Shown here in pieces: positions 8,250 to 17,372 of a stretch of DNA of 64,000 nt; within the stretch, counting starts at the first letter, position 1; every line of letters starts with the position of its first letter. Under the pieces are notes generated by a model. That model searched no databases, was not told the origin of the DNA, and worked only from the letters and a program-made list of their open reading frames with translations. Location of the stretch: NCBI GenBank assembly GCA_000783305.1, contig JROE01000002.1:62001-126000 (forward strand). The letters run 5' to 3'. The DNA comes from Sphingobacteriaceae bacterium DW12 (GTDB lineage: Bacteria; Bacteroidota; Bacteroidia; Sphingobacteriales; Sphingobacteriaceae). The translations under genes and the position numbers were made by a program.

Positions 8250-8591
8250 TCATAAAAGATTAATTACTTTTTCCAGCGGGCGACCAATAATCGCCTTTCC
8301 GTCTTTTATGATAATTGGTCGTTCTATCAATATCGGGTGCTTTAACATAATCTCAAGCCAATCCTCATCACTTAAAATAAGGCTAGCGAATTGTTGCTGA
8401 AATAGTGACTCATTCTGTCGTATAAGCTCAAACGGCTTCATTTGGAGTAACTTCAAGATGGCAATCAATTCAGCTTTACTCGGCACGTCGTAAAGATACT
8501 CCTGCACTTGGAGTTCAATCTGACTCTGATTTAGCAAATCTAGTGCAGCACAGCTTTTACTACACATCTTATTGTGATATATCTTGATCAT
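8250..8591 (-). CDS. ArsC/Spx-like thioredoxin-fold protein
   Basis: Protein of 113 residues. It begins IKIYHNKMCSKSCAALDLL and ends PILIERPIIIKDGKAIIGRPLEKV, the two hallmarks of glutaredoxin-coupled arsenate reductases of the ArsC type. In family members the active Cys sits in CSKSR; here the fourth following position is Cys instead of Arg, making a C-x3-C pair. The RPI and GRP elements are present. It may be a redox protein rather than an arsenate reductase; there are no other ars genes nearby. Confidence 0.8.
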   Translation of the reverse strand: MIKIYHNKMCSKSCAALDLLNQSQIELQVQEYLYDVPSKAELIAILKLLQMKPFELIRQNESLFQQQFASLILSDEDWLEIMLKHPILIERPIIIKDGKAIIGRPLEKVINLL

Positions 8592-8741
8592 GACTACTAT
8601 TTAATGACTCTTCGCATCTTCTTAAAGCTTGTATAGCACATCTTCCATACATAGGCTTCATATTACTGTTTTTTATGGAAATTATGATAGTTTGCAGATG
8701 GATTAGTTTCCTGGGCCAAACGATGAGGATTTGTCCCTTAT

Positions 8742-9236
8742 TTATTGGATCTTTTTTTTTCTAATCAATGTTTTCTTTATCATTACTATTTGACCGAGGT
8801 GATAATAGCTATGCTCTATCATCGCATCTATATTCCGCAAATACGTCCCATACTTTTCTTCAACAAAATATTCAGAGAGTCGTTCCTCCGGCAATCGCTC
8901 CACAAGTTCTGCAAATTCTTCGGCATCTCTCCAAAATTTGAGAAGAAAATTAGTCCATTGTTCCTGTGATTGAATGGGCTGGAAATCGAAACTATACTTA
9001 TCTTTTATATCTAGGGCACCCCCCAACAATACTAGTCTAATTCCATTGATATAATAGTGAACATGTTGCGCAAGAACCGAAATGGAATTTAAATCTAGGA
9101 GTCTCGTTATTGCGATTTGCCAATCCAAATTTCCCAATTGATCTTTATAATTTGTATTTGCTATCCAAACCCCATTTAGGATTACCTCTCGAAATCTATT
9201 TGCAAGTTTAACTTGACTTGTCATACTTCCCTCCAT
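8742..9236 (-). CDS. DinB family protein
   Basis: Protein of 164 residues, predicted four-helix bundle. Likely metal-binding histidines are visible in VLAQHVHYYINGIR and in EHSYYHLGQIVMIKK near residue 142-150, the typical DinB/DUF1572 positions. A second ATG at 9222-9224 (MTSQVKLANRF) gives a form four residues shorter that fits the family start at least as well. DinB-like proteins are putative metal-dependent transferases or hydrolases; the substrate is unknown. Confidence 0.8.
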   Translation of the reverse strand: MEGSMTSQVKLANRFREVILNGVWIANTNYKDQLGNLDWQIAITRLLDLNSISVLAQHVHYYINGIRLVLLGGALDIKDKYSFDFQPIQSQEQWTNFLLKFWRDAEEFAELVERLPEERLSEYFVEEKYGTYLRNIDAMIEHSYYHLGQIVMIKKTLIRKKKIQ

Positions 9237-9287
9237 CCCTAGTTAATATCAACCCCAGCTACTCACAAGAGTCTCGTTGAGCATGAT

Positions 9288-10052
9288 TTAGGACAATATG
9301 TGATTACCTTCTGTTAATATAATCGGCTTTCCATCTGTTATGATGATGGTATGTTCATGCTGTGCCATGTATCCTCCTTTATTACCTACCATTGTCCAAC
9401 CGTCACTGAGCTCTGTTGCATAAGTAGATGATGTAGAGATAAACGTTTCAATCGCGACAACCGAATTCTTTTTAAATCGCCGTTGATCAAACCTGTTTTT
9501 ATAGTTTAGTAATTCGTCTGGCTCTTCGTGCAAACTCCTTCCTATGCCGTGACCACCAAGATTTTTGATAACTTTATATCCTTTTTTTCTTGCTTCAGAC
9601 TCCATCAAATGTCCTATATCAGCTATTTTCACTCCGCCACGGATATGGTCTATCGCTTTTCTTAAGATATCTTTGGATGCATCCACTAGTTTTTGATGTT
9701 GATGGATATCTGTACCTAGTACAAACGATGCTCCATTGTCAGACCAAAAGCCATTAAGTTCAGCCGAAACATCAATATTTATTAAATCACCATCTTGGAG
9801 TACACGCCTATCTGAGGGAATGCCGTGGCAAAACTCATCATCAACACTAATGCAAGTCCATCCAGGGAATCCATACGTTAAATAAGGAGCTGAATTTGCA
9901 CCAAATTCGGTCAAAATACTAGCACCATATTCATCCAAGTCTTTCGTGCTCATTCCAGATTGAGCGTAGTCAATCATTTTTCTTAATGTATAGGCAACAG
10001 CTTTACTTGCCTCCTGCATTCCTTTTAATTCGGATTGTGATGTTATGGACAT
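9288..10052 (-). CDS. map: type I methionyl aminopeptidase, stand-alone copy
   Basis: Protein of 254 residues that removes N-terminal methionine from nascent proteins. The expected metal ligands are visible: Asp in INIDVSAELNGF, Asp in FWSDNGASF, His in GGHGIGRSLHEEP, Glu in VVAIETF and Glu in AQHEHT; the substrate His is in CHGIPSDRR. The motif DNGAS replaces the more usual GDTS-type sequence. It is not beside secY or infA, where Bacteroidota usually carry map, so it is probably a second copy. Confidence 0.9.
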   Translation of the reverse strand: MSITSQSELKGMQEASKAVAYTLRKMIDYAQSGMSTKDLDEYGASILTEFGANSAPYLTYGFPGWTCISVDDEFCHGIPSDRRVLQDGDLINIDVSAELNGFWSDNGASFVLGTDIHQHQKLVDASKDILRKAIDHIRGGVKIADIGHLMESEARKKGYKVIKNLGGHGIGRSLHEEPDELLNYKNRFDQRRFKKNSVVAIETFISTSSTYATELSDGWTMVGNKGGYMAQHEHTIIITDGKPIILTEGNHILS

Positions 10053-10397
10053 TTCGATATTTTATTAGCACCTTATTGTCCTTTCTGGAGCTTCTCATTC
10101 AATAGCAATCAGCGAATTGATAACGATATACTCCCTCTTTGGACAATCAAACTTACCAAAAAAATATCGAGACTAATGTATTTATTCCTCTTGAATCTAC
10201 CTTCAAGGCGATGATTTGACATAAAACCAACTGTAAAAACTAACCTGTTGGCAGCCCCAAAGTCTATTACCGACATTAATAAAATTCTTATGTAAAATTC
10301 AAGAACTGAAACTCCTGTAAGGTTGAATCATCGTAAACTACCCCTCCATTATTCAGGAAATAAATATTGGGGAAATCTATATGTGTCCTTACAAGGG
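10053..10397. other. 345-base gap without a recognised gene
   Basis: AT-rich region between the map and namZ-like genes, both on the minus strand. Open frames that cross its left end on the plus strand run into namZ in antisense and look like shadows. No tRNA, repeat or clear promoter box was seen. Confidence 0.3.
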
Positions 10398-11621
10398 TTA
10401 GTCTTTATAAATCAGGTATTTTTTACGCATTATTTTGTATTTGGCAAGTCCAGGTGCCCAACTTTTCCGAATCTCCGCCTCACTCACTCCATTTTCAATC
10501 TGCTTGCGAAAAGCATCCACACCGACGAGCCTCTCAATACTTCCGATTTGCTTTGAAAAACTTTGGTCGAAAAACTTATCTTTTTCAGGAGACTTTTCAT
10601 ATAGCTCCTTAATCCAAGTCAGATTGATTTGCTTGCTGTTTACAAGTTCCTGCAAATTATAACTTCGTAAATCTAGTCCATAACACAATTCGTTCATAAA
10701 AAGTGGCGTCTCGCTCATTCCTTTTTTACTGACAGGCGTAAAGGAAAATGAATAAATTCCCTTATAGACGGGGCTTCCAAGTATAGTGAAAGGAAAGTCG
10801 GTCCCCCTACCGTGGTTTATCTTCACTCCCTCAAAAAGGCAGGTGCTGGGATAGAGCAATATGCTTTGTTCGGTATTCAGATTTGGCGACGGACTTACCG
10901 GCAGTCTATAGAGCATGTTATGCTTGTAATTTTCGACAGGGATAATCTTTAACTTACATTTCTTGGAGGTAGCCATCCATCCTTCTCCATTGACCATTTG
11001 AGCAAATTCAGCAGTTGTCAAGCCGTGTGCAATAGGAAGAGGAAATTGACCAATACCTGATTTGTGCTTCATATCTAGTATTGGCCCATCGATAAAATAG
11101 GCATTTGGATTGGGACGATCCAAAATCATAAGTTCCTTATCATTTTCAGCGCAGGCCTCCATGATATCCCGCAATGTGTTAATATTGGTATAAAAACGCA
11201 CGCCCATATCTTGAACATCATATATGAATATATCGACATCTTTCAAATCTTGATTTGATGGCTTCTTCTTGTTCCCATACAAGGAGATGATAGGGATCTG
11301 GGTTTGTTGATCTATCTCATCAGACACCTCCGTGCCATTACTGGCATTGCCCCTGAAACCGTGTTCCGGTCCAAAAATCTTAACAATTTGGATACCTAAA
11401 CTTAAAAGACTGTCCACAAGATGTTTATCATTAATCACTGTGGAGGGATTGCCAAGTATAGCAACCCGTTTTCCTTTTAAATAAGGGACGTAACGCTCCG
11501 TTTGCTCTGCTCCAGTACGTATCCGATCATTACAATAATCAAGAGTTGTTTGGGCTTTTAAGAATGTAACATTCAATGCAATAAACACTATGGCAATCAA
11601 AAGATGAAATTTATAACTCAT
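10398..11621 (-). CDS. exo-beta-N-acetylmuramidase NamZ-like (DUF1343)
   Basis: Protein of about 407 residues. The ATG at 11619-11621 gives a signal peptide (MSYKFHLLIAIVFIALNVTFLKAQ region). The mature part carries DUF1343 hallmarks: GKRVAILGNPSTV, KIFGPEHGFRG, IPIISLYG, DVQDMGVRFYTNINTL, ILDRPNPN, FPLPIAHGLTTAEFAQMVNGEGW, HGRGTDFPF. Members of this family (NamZ) cleave terminal N-acetylmuramic acid from peptidoglycan fragments. It is likely a periplasmic cell-wall recycling enzyme. The NagZ and MurNAc catabolic genes are not in this window. Confidence 0.87.
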   Translation of the reverse strand: MSYKFHLLIAIVFIALNVTFLKAQTTLDYCNDRIRTGAEQTERYVPYLKGKRVAILGNPSTVINDKHLVDSLLSLGIQIVKIFGPEHGFRGNASNGTEVSDEIDQQTQIPIISLYGNKKKPSNQDLKDVDIFIYDVQDMGVRFYTNINTLRDIMEACAENDKELMILDRPNPNAYFIDGPILDMKHKSGIGQFPLPIAHGLTTAEFAQMVNGEGWMATSKKCKLKIIPVENYKHNMLYRLPVSPSPNLNTEQSILLYPSTCLFEGVKINHGRGTDFPFTILGSPVYKGIYSFSFTPVSKKGMSETPLFMNELCYGLDLRSYNLQELVNSKQINLTWIKELYEKSPEKDKFFDQSFSKQIGSIERLVGVDAFRKQIENGVSEAEIRKSWAPGLAKYKIMRKKYLIYKD

Positions 11622-11794
11622 AACAAGGTGGTAAACAAATTGAATAGTAAATCTAATGAACATTGCTGTAATTTGCAAATCTAAATATTAAAAATGCAAA
11701 AAAACGACACACTATTGCTTTACTCCTCTTCCATAAACACATCGCACCACTATTATTCGGCGATGTAAAAAAATAGCTACCAGTAATGATCTTC

Positions 11795-11860
11795 AAAAAA
11801 CGACAAAAGGCCACCTTCTTATAATAGCGTATTTTAATTACTATTTTTAGAAGATGGCCT
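11795..11860 (-). terminator. inverted repeat, probable end of the fucose operon transcript
   Basis: Arms AGGCCACCTTCT (11808-11819) and AGAAGATGGCCT (11849-11860) pair with one mismatch around a 29-base loop. Read on the minus strand, a U-rich stretch follows (complement of the A-run at 11795-11807). It lies 22 bases beyond the last gene of the operon. Confidence 0.55.
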
Positions 11861-11882
11861 ACTGTAAAGGGGTTGATTTGTT

Positions 11883-12671
11883 TTATTCGGCAATGATAGA
11901 TCTATCCAGATGCACATAGCCGCCATCTACGTGGATCAACTGTCCTGTCGTATGGCTGGATCGGTCTGACAACAGAAACACTGTCATATCGGCAATCTCT
12001 TCTGGTGTAGTCATCCGGTGCTCCAAAGGAATACGATCAGTAATCTTCTTCAATGTCTCTTCGGGATTTGTCAATGTTTGAATCCATCGGTCATATTGAG
12101 GGGTAGAAGACTCCGCTACGACAATAGCATTGACTCTGACCGAAAAGGGCAAAAGCTCTACAGCCCACTCTCGGGTCAATGCGTTGCGCCCACCATTAGA
12201 TGCGGCATAAGCTGACGTATTGCCCTGCCCCGTCTCCGCGGTCTTAGATGTGATGTTAACGATACTGCCCTTTGCCAGCTTTAATGCTGCCAGTGAATGA
12301 TGGGCCATTAAATAGTAATGGATTAGATTTTTATGAAGAGAATCCACAAATTTTTGATAATCTCCGGAAGCCAATCCTACTCCGTCATTGACTCCAGCAT
12401 TATTGACAAGCCCGTCAATACGTCCGTAGCGTTCCAACGTCTTTTCAACGGCAATTGCACTATGCTCAGGGACGGAAAGTTCGGCTTCAATACATAGGGC
12501 TGTGTTGCCTAACGCTTCTACCTCCGCTTTTACTATTTCATTATCTTGCGTATTGCGTCCAACGATAACAGGGATAGCTCCTTCGGTAGCGAGCGCTAGC
12601 ACAATTGCCCGGCCGATGCCTTTGGCTCCGCCCGTGACAATGACCACTTTATCTTTAAGGTTCAAATTCAT
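11883..12671 (-). CDS. SDR oxidoreductase, probable L-fucose 1-dehydrogenase
   Basis: Protein of 262 residues. Rossmann motif VTGGAKGIGRA near residue 13-23, NNAG in GLVNNAGVNDG, and the catalytic Ser plus Tyr-x3-Lys region, here S-x-YAASNGGRN: Tyr is present but the usual Lys is replaced by Asn-Gly in my reading, a point to check. It is the last gene of the fucose operon, 14 bases after the lactonase gene. From the start sequence (LKDKVVIVTGGAKGIG) and context I assign it the first oxidation, L-fucose to L-fucono-lactone; the other SDR of the operon would act later. The two roles could be reversed. Confidence 0.75.
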   Translation of the reverse strand: MNLNLKDKVVIVTGGAKGIGRAIVLALATEGAIPVIVGRNTQDNEIVKAEVEALGNTALCIEAELSVPEHSAIAVEKTLERYGRIDGLVNNAGVNDGVGLASGDYQKFVDSLHKNLIHYYLMAHHSLAALKLAKGSIVNITSKTAETGQGNTSAYAASNGGRNALTREWAVELLPFSVRVNAIVVAESSTPQYDRWIQTLTNPEETLKKITDRIPLEHRMTTPEEIADMTVFLLSDRSSHTTGQLIHVDGGYVHLDRSIIAE

Positions 12672-12685
12672 GATGTAATTCCAAA

Positions 12686-13513
12686 TTATAGATTATAAAT
12701 TTTCACTGCATTCAAAGCCCAAAAAGCGTCACGCTGATTGGTATCGAATGTGTCCAGCTTAGATTCAACAATAGCTATTCCCTCTTCATAAGAAGCTGCA
12801 AGCAGACATACCGGCCAATCTGATCCAAACATAATACGATGATGCCCAAAGCAAGCAAACACATGTTCAAGATATCGAGCAAAGTTTTCAAGTTTCCAAC
12901 TATTCCAGTCAGCCTCGGTAGCCAAACCCGACACCTTACAGCTCACATTTGGAAATGACGAAAGTTGCTCTATGAAATGTGCCCAATCGTCAAATTCTTG
13001 TATTTTGATTGGGGGTTTCGCAATATGATCCAATATGAATTGTTGTTCAGGATTATTGGATACGCAAGTAAGCACACTCGCGTAGTGCTTGGGGCTAACT
13101 AACAGATCGTAAGTGAATCCGTATTGGACAAGTTGAGCAAGTCCATTTTGGAAGGAGTCACGTATCAAAAAATCAGGATCTGCCTCTGCTTCCACCACGT
13201 GTCGAAATCCTTTAATCAATGGCTGTTTTTTGTACTTTTTCAAATATTCCCCAATCTGAGGAGAACGAAAGTCAACCCAACCAATTACGCCTTTAATAAA
13301 GGAATTTTGAATGGCTAATGCAACCAAGAAGTCGGTTTCTAGATGTGACTGATCTGCTTGAACAGCAATGCACGCCTCAAATCCATTACGCTGTAGAATA
13401 GGCTTCAGGTCTGCCGGCATAAAATCTTGCCGAATCATATCCATCTCCGCTGTAATCCAACGATCACGAACGGGATCAAATCTCCAGAAGTGCTGATGTG
13501 AATCTATGCGCAT
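12686..13513 (-). CDS. amidohydrolase-family lactonase, probable L-fuconolactonase
   Basis: Protein of 275 residues of the amidohydrolase superfamily, beginning RIDSHQHFWRFDPVRDRW, which contains the first metal-binding H-x-H. Further expected residues: FILDHIAKPPI (His on a later strand) and RIMFGSDWPVC (the terminal Asp). This pattern is that of lactonases acting on sugar-acid lactones and of 2-pyrone-4,6-dicarboxylate lactonase relatives. In the operon it would open L-fucono-lactone to L-fuconate. It starts 12 bases after the FAH-type gene and ends 14 bases before the SDR gene, so translation may be coupled. Confidence 0.83.
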   Translation of the reverse strand: MRIDSHQHFWRFDPVRDRWITAEMDMIRQDFMPADLKPILQRNGFEACIAVQADQSHLETDFLVALAIQNSFIKGVIGWVDFRSPQIGEYLKKYKKQPLIKGFRHVVEAEADPDFLIRDSFQNGLAQLVQYGFTYDLLVSPKHYASVLTCVSNNPEQQFILDHIAKPPIKIQEFDDWAHFIEQLSSFPNVSCKVSGLATEADWNSWKLENFARYLEHVFACFGHHRIMFGSDWPVCLLAASYEEGIAIVESKLDTFDTNQRDAFWALNAVKIYNL

Positions 13514-13525
13514 AATCCTACGATA

Positions 13526-14380
13526 TTAAGGCCGATAAGCGACTACTTCTTGACGTGATTCACCCAAACCATCAGCACCCAACTCTACAACATCACCAGG
13601 TTGAAGATAAATAGGAGGATTGAAACCAAGACCTACGCCTGCTGGAGTACCTGTGGAAATCACATCACCTGGCAGAAGAGTCATGAATCGAGAGGCATAA
13701 CTGACAATAAAAGGTACTGAGAAAATCAAGTTTTTGGTATTTCCATCTTGATATTTCTTACCGTTGACTTTCAGCCAAAGGCGTACATTGTTGATATCTT
13801 CAATTTCATCTGCTGTGGCCATATAAGGTCCCATTGGAGCAAAAGTATCGCATCCCTTACCTTTATCCCATGTGCCACCTCTCTCTAATTGATACTCGCG
13901 CTCTGACACATCATTATGTAATACATATCCTGCAACATAATCCAATGCATTGGATTCTTCCACATAAGACGCTCGCTTCCCGATGACAATACCAAACTCA
14001 ACTTCCCAATCAGTCTTAACCGAATTCTTAGGAATCATGATTTGATCATTCGGTCCCACCAAGGAGGTGGTAGATTTCATAAAAATAATAGGTTCAGCAG
14101 GAATTGCCGCACCGGTTTCTTCAGCATGATCCTTGTAGTTAAGTCCTATACAAACAATCTTAGAAGGACGCGCAAATGGTGTACCTAGACGTATTTCATC
14201 AGCTACCTCGATTAATTGACCTTGGTTGGCTTTTACAAATTCTTCTAATCTAGCCAGGCCATCTTCTTCAAAAAATGACTCATTATAATCTCCTCCAAAA
14301 GCAGAAGTGTCATAATTGACTCCATCTATTTGTACGCCAATCTTTTCTTTTCCTTGCTCACCGAAACGAATTAATTTCAT
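13526..14380 (-). CDS. fumarylacetoacetate hydrolase family, probable 2,4-diketo-3-deoxy-L-fuconate hydrolase
   Basis: Protein of 284 residues from the ATG at 14378-14380 (MKLIRFGEQGKEKIGVQ); a longer frame starting at 14461 adds an unlikely leader. FAH-fold hallmarks: KIVCIGLNYKDHAEETG, DWEVEFGIVIGKRAS (two metal-binding Glu), YVLHNDVSEREYQ (Asp), TFAPMGPYM, DVISTGTPAGVG. Enzymes of this type cleave a carbon-carbon bond of acylpyruvates. In the non-phosphorylating fucose route it would split the diketo acid to pyruvate and L-lactate. It is 117 bases downstream of the SDR gene, the widest gap in the operon. Confidence 0.85.
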   Translation of the reverse strand: MKLIRFGEQGKEKIGVQIDGVNYDTSAFGGDYNESFFEEDGLARLEEFVKANQGQLIEVADEIRLGTPFARPSKIVCIGLNYKDHAEETGAAIPAEPIIFMKSTTSLVGPNDQIMIPKNSVKTDWEVEFGIVIGKRASYVEESNALDYVAGYVLHNDVSEREYQLERGGTWDKGKGCDTFAPMGPYMATADEIEDINNVRLWLKVNGKKYQDGNTKNLIFSVPFIVSYASRFMTLLPGDVISTGTPAGVGLGFNPPIYLQPGDVVELGADGLGESRQEVVAYRP

Positions 14381-14497
14381 ATTTTTTACTTTTAGTATTA
14401 TGTGTCTTGACATGTACTGTGTGTGGTTGTTTCGGACTGAAATAAAATTCAGACCGGTCATATCTTACATCACTTCCATACACTTACATGCTTATTA

Positions 14498-15262
14498 TTA
14501 GTTATTCAATTTAATAAATCCGCCATCAATCGGATAGTCGTTGCCCGTGATAAATCCAGCATCATCACTACATAGGAACAATGCTAATTTAGCGATTTCT
14601 TCCGGTTGCGCCATTCGACCTATCGGTTGACTCTTGGACAGCTTATCAAACATTTCCTGCTCCTGCCCTGGATAGTTTTTTGAAATAAAGCCATCCACGA
14701 ATGGCGTGTGAACCCGTGCGGGCGAAATACTATTACAACGGATTCCGTCTGCCATATAATCTCGGGCAACCGATAGCGACATTGCGAATATAGCACCTTT
14801 ACTCATAGAATATGCAAATCTATCAGCGATACCCACCCATGCGGCTATAGAAGCCAAATTCAAAATAGCCCCTCCCCCCTGTCTCTTCATCAAGGGAATC
14901 ACCGCATACAATGCGTTATATGCTCCTTTGACATTGACATTAAAAACGCGTTCAAAATCTTCCGATTTACAACCTTCCAAGTTCCCGACATGGGCTATCC
15001 CGGCATTATTAACCAATACATCCGCCTGACCAATACCATTCACGACAGCCAAAACGTTTTCTTGAATACTGACATTGCAAATATGAGCTTCCGCTAGTCC
15101 TCCAGCATCTTTTATCTCGCTGACCACTTGGGTTGCCCCTTCAGTATTAAGGTCCAAAATATGCACGTGTGCGCCATTGGCGGCAAACAAAAGACTAATG
15201 GCTCTACCAATACCACTACCACCTCCAGTAATAATTGCAGACTTGCCTTGTAATTTATTCAT
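14498..15262 (-). CDS. SDR oxidoreductase, probable 2-keto-3-deoxy-L-fuconate dehydrogenase
   Basis: Protein of 254 residues with the classical SDR pattern: ITGGGSGIGRA near residue 11-21, LVNNAGIAH, catalytic Ser in LNLASIAA, and Tyr-x3-Lys in YSMSKGA. It ends ITGNDYPIDGGF, as usual for the family. Context places it at the oxidation of 2-keto-3-deoxy-L-fuconate, before the FAH-type hydrolase. It starts 51 bases after the dehydratase gene. Family certain, substrate inferred from the neighbours. Confidence 0.78.
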   Translation of the reverse strand: MNKLQGKSAIITGGGSGIGRAISLLFAANGAHVHILDLNTEGATQVVSEIKDAGGLAEAHICNVSIQENVLAVVNGIGQADVLVNNAGIAHVGNLEGCKSEDFERVFNVNVKGAYNALYAVIPLMKRQGGGAILNLASIAAWVGIADRFAYSMSKGAIFAMSLSVARDYMADGIRCNSISPARVHTPFVDGFISKNYPGQEQEMFDKLSKSQPIGRMAQPEEIAKLALFLCSDDAGFITGNDYPIDGGFIKLNN

Positions 15263-15313
15263 AATATTATTTTTATAACAGACTAATAACTATTCAAACT
15301 CAGCAACATTTGA

Positions 15314-16978
15314 TTATAAAGATACACCTCTGCGCCAAGGTATGAAATCATCCTGACCTAGTAACACTGCTTTCGGTTGGATTTGACCACTGGCCACTTG
15401 GATGACATACTCTAAAATGCGATGTGCTGCTTGTTCAATAGTCTCCTCTCCCTCTATAATTGTCCCGCAGTTCAAATCAATAATATCGGACATTCTTTCA
15501 TAAGTCTTTGTATTTGTCGAAAGCTTTACCACAGGCGTAATTGGATTGCCTGTGGGTGTACCCAACCCTGTGGTAAACAACACGATATTAGCTCCTGCAG
15601 CAACCTCAGCAGTCGTACTCTCCACATCATTCCCAGGGGTACACAGCAGGTTGAGTCCAGGTTTGTTGGCTACTCCAGGATAATCCACTACAGCGGTAAC
15701 TGGAGATGTACCCCCTTTTTTTGCGGCACCTGCAGACTTAATTGCGTCGGTAATGAGACCGTCGCGAATATTTCCGGGTGAAGGATTCATGTAGAACCCA
15801 GAACCATCAGCCTCGGCTTTAGCATTATATGTCCGCATCAGATGCATAAATTCACTTGCAATCTCTTCATTAACACAACGATCACTGAGCTCCTGCTCAA
15901 CTCCACATAGTTCAGGAAATTCCGCTAAAATGACAGAGCCACCCATACTCACCAACATATCTGATAAAAATCCCAATGCCGGATTGGCCGATATTCCCGA
16001 AAACCCATCAGACCCCCCGCACTCCAAACCAATGCAGAGCTTGTCCAATGGTGCTGGACGCCTTTCATTCCGATCGGCCTGCATCATACCAGCAAAAGTA
16101 GCTTTAATGGCTTTTTGCATCAACTCCTTTTCTGTACCTTCTTTTTGCTGTTCAAAGATATAAAGTGGTTTATCAAACTGTGAATCTCGCTTCTCTATCT
16201 CCGAACGCAGAATAGAAGCCTGCGCATGCTGACAACCCAAACTAAGAACTGTAGCTCCCGCGACATTTGGATGGCTAATATAACCTGCCAAAAGTCCACA
16301 GAGTGCATCCGAATCTAATCGAGTACCACCACATCCCATATCGTGATTTAGAAATTTAATCCCGTCCACATTTTTAAAAAGACGGTCTCCGGCTGAAGTC
16401 GCTCCACTCGTGGCCAAGTCTTGAGCGATAATACCATCTACATCCACACCTGAGCGATACAGTTCAATCAGACTTTCGACCTCCTTTGTATAGTCATTGG
16501 CCTTAATTTTGTAGCCAAGCTTCTCTTCAAACGCAGTTTTCAAAGTCAATACGTTCCTATTTTCGCAGAACACCAGTGGGATGACCAACCAATAATTTGC
16601 CGTACCGACCGTGCCGTTCGATCGATGAAAACCATTGAATGTCCTATCTTTAAAGGTGGAGACATCTGGTCGATGCCAGTCCAACTTGCGTTTTCCCATC
16701 TTAAAATCATCAGCCGCGTGCCTTAAATTAGCTGTTGAAATTAATTCACCTTGCTTCAAGTCAAAGTTTACCTTGCCAACCAATACGCCATACATATGCA
16801 CATCTGCGTCTTGCTGGAGATCTTGGATGGTAAACTTGTGCTTTGCCGCAACATCCTGTAACAACTCAAACTCCTCCCCGTCCCATTGGATTAGGGTACC
16901 TTTCCCCAGATCCTGCAGAGCAACCAACACATTGTCTGACGGATGGATCTGTAGGAACATATGTTTCTCTGTATTCAT
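15314..16978 (-). CDS. UxaA/GarD-family dehydratase, probable L-fuconate dehydratase
   Basis: Protein of 554 residues. The first 95 residues form a SAF-type domain (FLQIHPSDNVLVALQDL, DVHMYGVLVGKV); the rest is the altronate/galactarate dehydratase catalytic region (GTVGTANYWLVIPLVFC, LNHDMGCGG, LGCQHAQ, LGLECGGSDGFSG-like stretch IGLECGGSDGFSG, FAEFPELCGVEQ, TTGLGTPTGNP). These enzymes dehydrate sugar acids with iron. The operon has no enolase-superfamily fuconate dehydratase, so I infer that this enzyme converts L-fuconate to 2-keto-3-deoxy-L-fuconate. L-fuconate is 6-deoxy-L-galactonate, sharing configuration with galactarate, which makes the substrate plausible. Altronate itself is an alternative, but no other uronate genes are nearby. 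Confidence 0.82.
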   Translation of the reverse strand: MNTEKHMFLQIHPSDNVLVALQDLGKGTLIQWDGEEFELLQDVAAKHKFTIQDLQQDADVHMYGVLVGKVNFDLKQGELISTANLRHAADDFKMGKRKLDWHRPDVSTFKDRTFNGFHRSNGTVGTANYWLVIPLVFCENRNVLTLKTAFEEKLGYKIKANDYTKEVESLIELYRSGVDVDGIIAQDLATSGATSAGDRLFKNVDGIKFLNHDMGCGGTRLDSDALCGLLAGYISHPNVAGATVLSLGCQHAQASILRSEIEKRDSQFDKPLYIFEQQKEGTEKELMQKAIKATFAGMMQADRNERRPAPLDKLCIGLECGGSDGFSGISANPALGFLSDMLVSMGGSVILAEFPELCGVEQELSDRCVNEEIASEFMHLMRTYNAKAEADGSGFYMNPSPGNIRDGLITDAIKSAGAAKKGGTSPVTAVVDYPGVANKPGLNLLCTPGNDVESTTAEVAAGANIVLFTTGLGTPTGNPITPVVKLSTNTKTYERMSDIIDLNCGTIIEGEETIEQAAHRILEYVIQVASGQIQPKAVLLGQDDFIPWRRGVSL

Positions 16979-17034
16979 CTCTCTTTATTTTGTAGATTAT
17001 CTAACCATCGATCTGAAGTCAGAATGGTGTGACA

Positions 17035-17370
17035 CTACTTATTTAAATCAAATATTTTTTCCATTAGTACCCATTTTCCTTCGGAACCTGCCCCTGGGAT
17101 GGCGGACTGATACTTCCACATCAATTGCTCCCATTCTTGCACTTTCGGATTTCGTAAATCCATATCCGCCTTTCGTTCGAAGGAAAAGTCATCGCTCACT
17201 TCCATAATCATAAACAAACGATTTCCAAACCTATAAATATCCATTACAATCACATCCGCGCCAATGATAGAGGCCTTGATTTCGGGCCAAACACTTCGAT
17301 GATGGGCTTCATATTCAGCTATCAATTGGGGGTCATCCACCAAATCAAGACCCAGAGCATATCTTCTCAT
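17035..17370 (-). CDS. L-rhamnose mutarotase (RhaM) family protein
   Basis: Protein of 111 residues, close to the usual 104-115. Hallmarks: RYALGLDLVDDPQLIAEYEAHHRSVWPEI, then YRFGNRLFMIMEV and WEQLMWKYQ. The family interconverts alpha and beta anomers of 6-deoxy sugars, supplying the form used by the dehydrogenase. It lies 2 bases after the fucP stop codon and is certainly co-transcribed. Fucose operons often use FucU instead; this one has a RhaM-type protein. Confidence 0.87.
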   Translation of the reverse strand: MRRYALGLDLVDDPQLIAEYEAHHRSVWPEIKASIIGADVIVMDIYRFGNRLFMIMEVSDDFSFERKADMDLRNPKVQEWEQLMWKYQSAIPGAGSEGKWVLMEKIFDLNK

Positions 17371-17372
17371 TA

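Noticed and set aside
8250..8311. Inverted repeat TCATAAAAGA/TCTTTTATGA at the GlxA/ArsC junction
   Set aside because: The second arm lies within the coding region and the loop is over 40 bases; likely chance.
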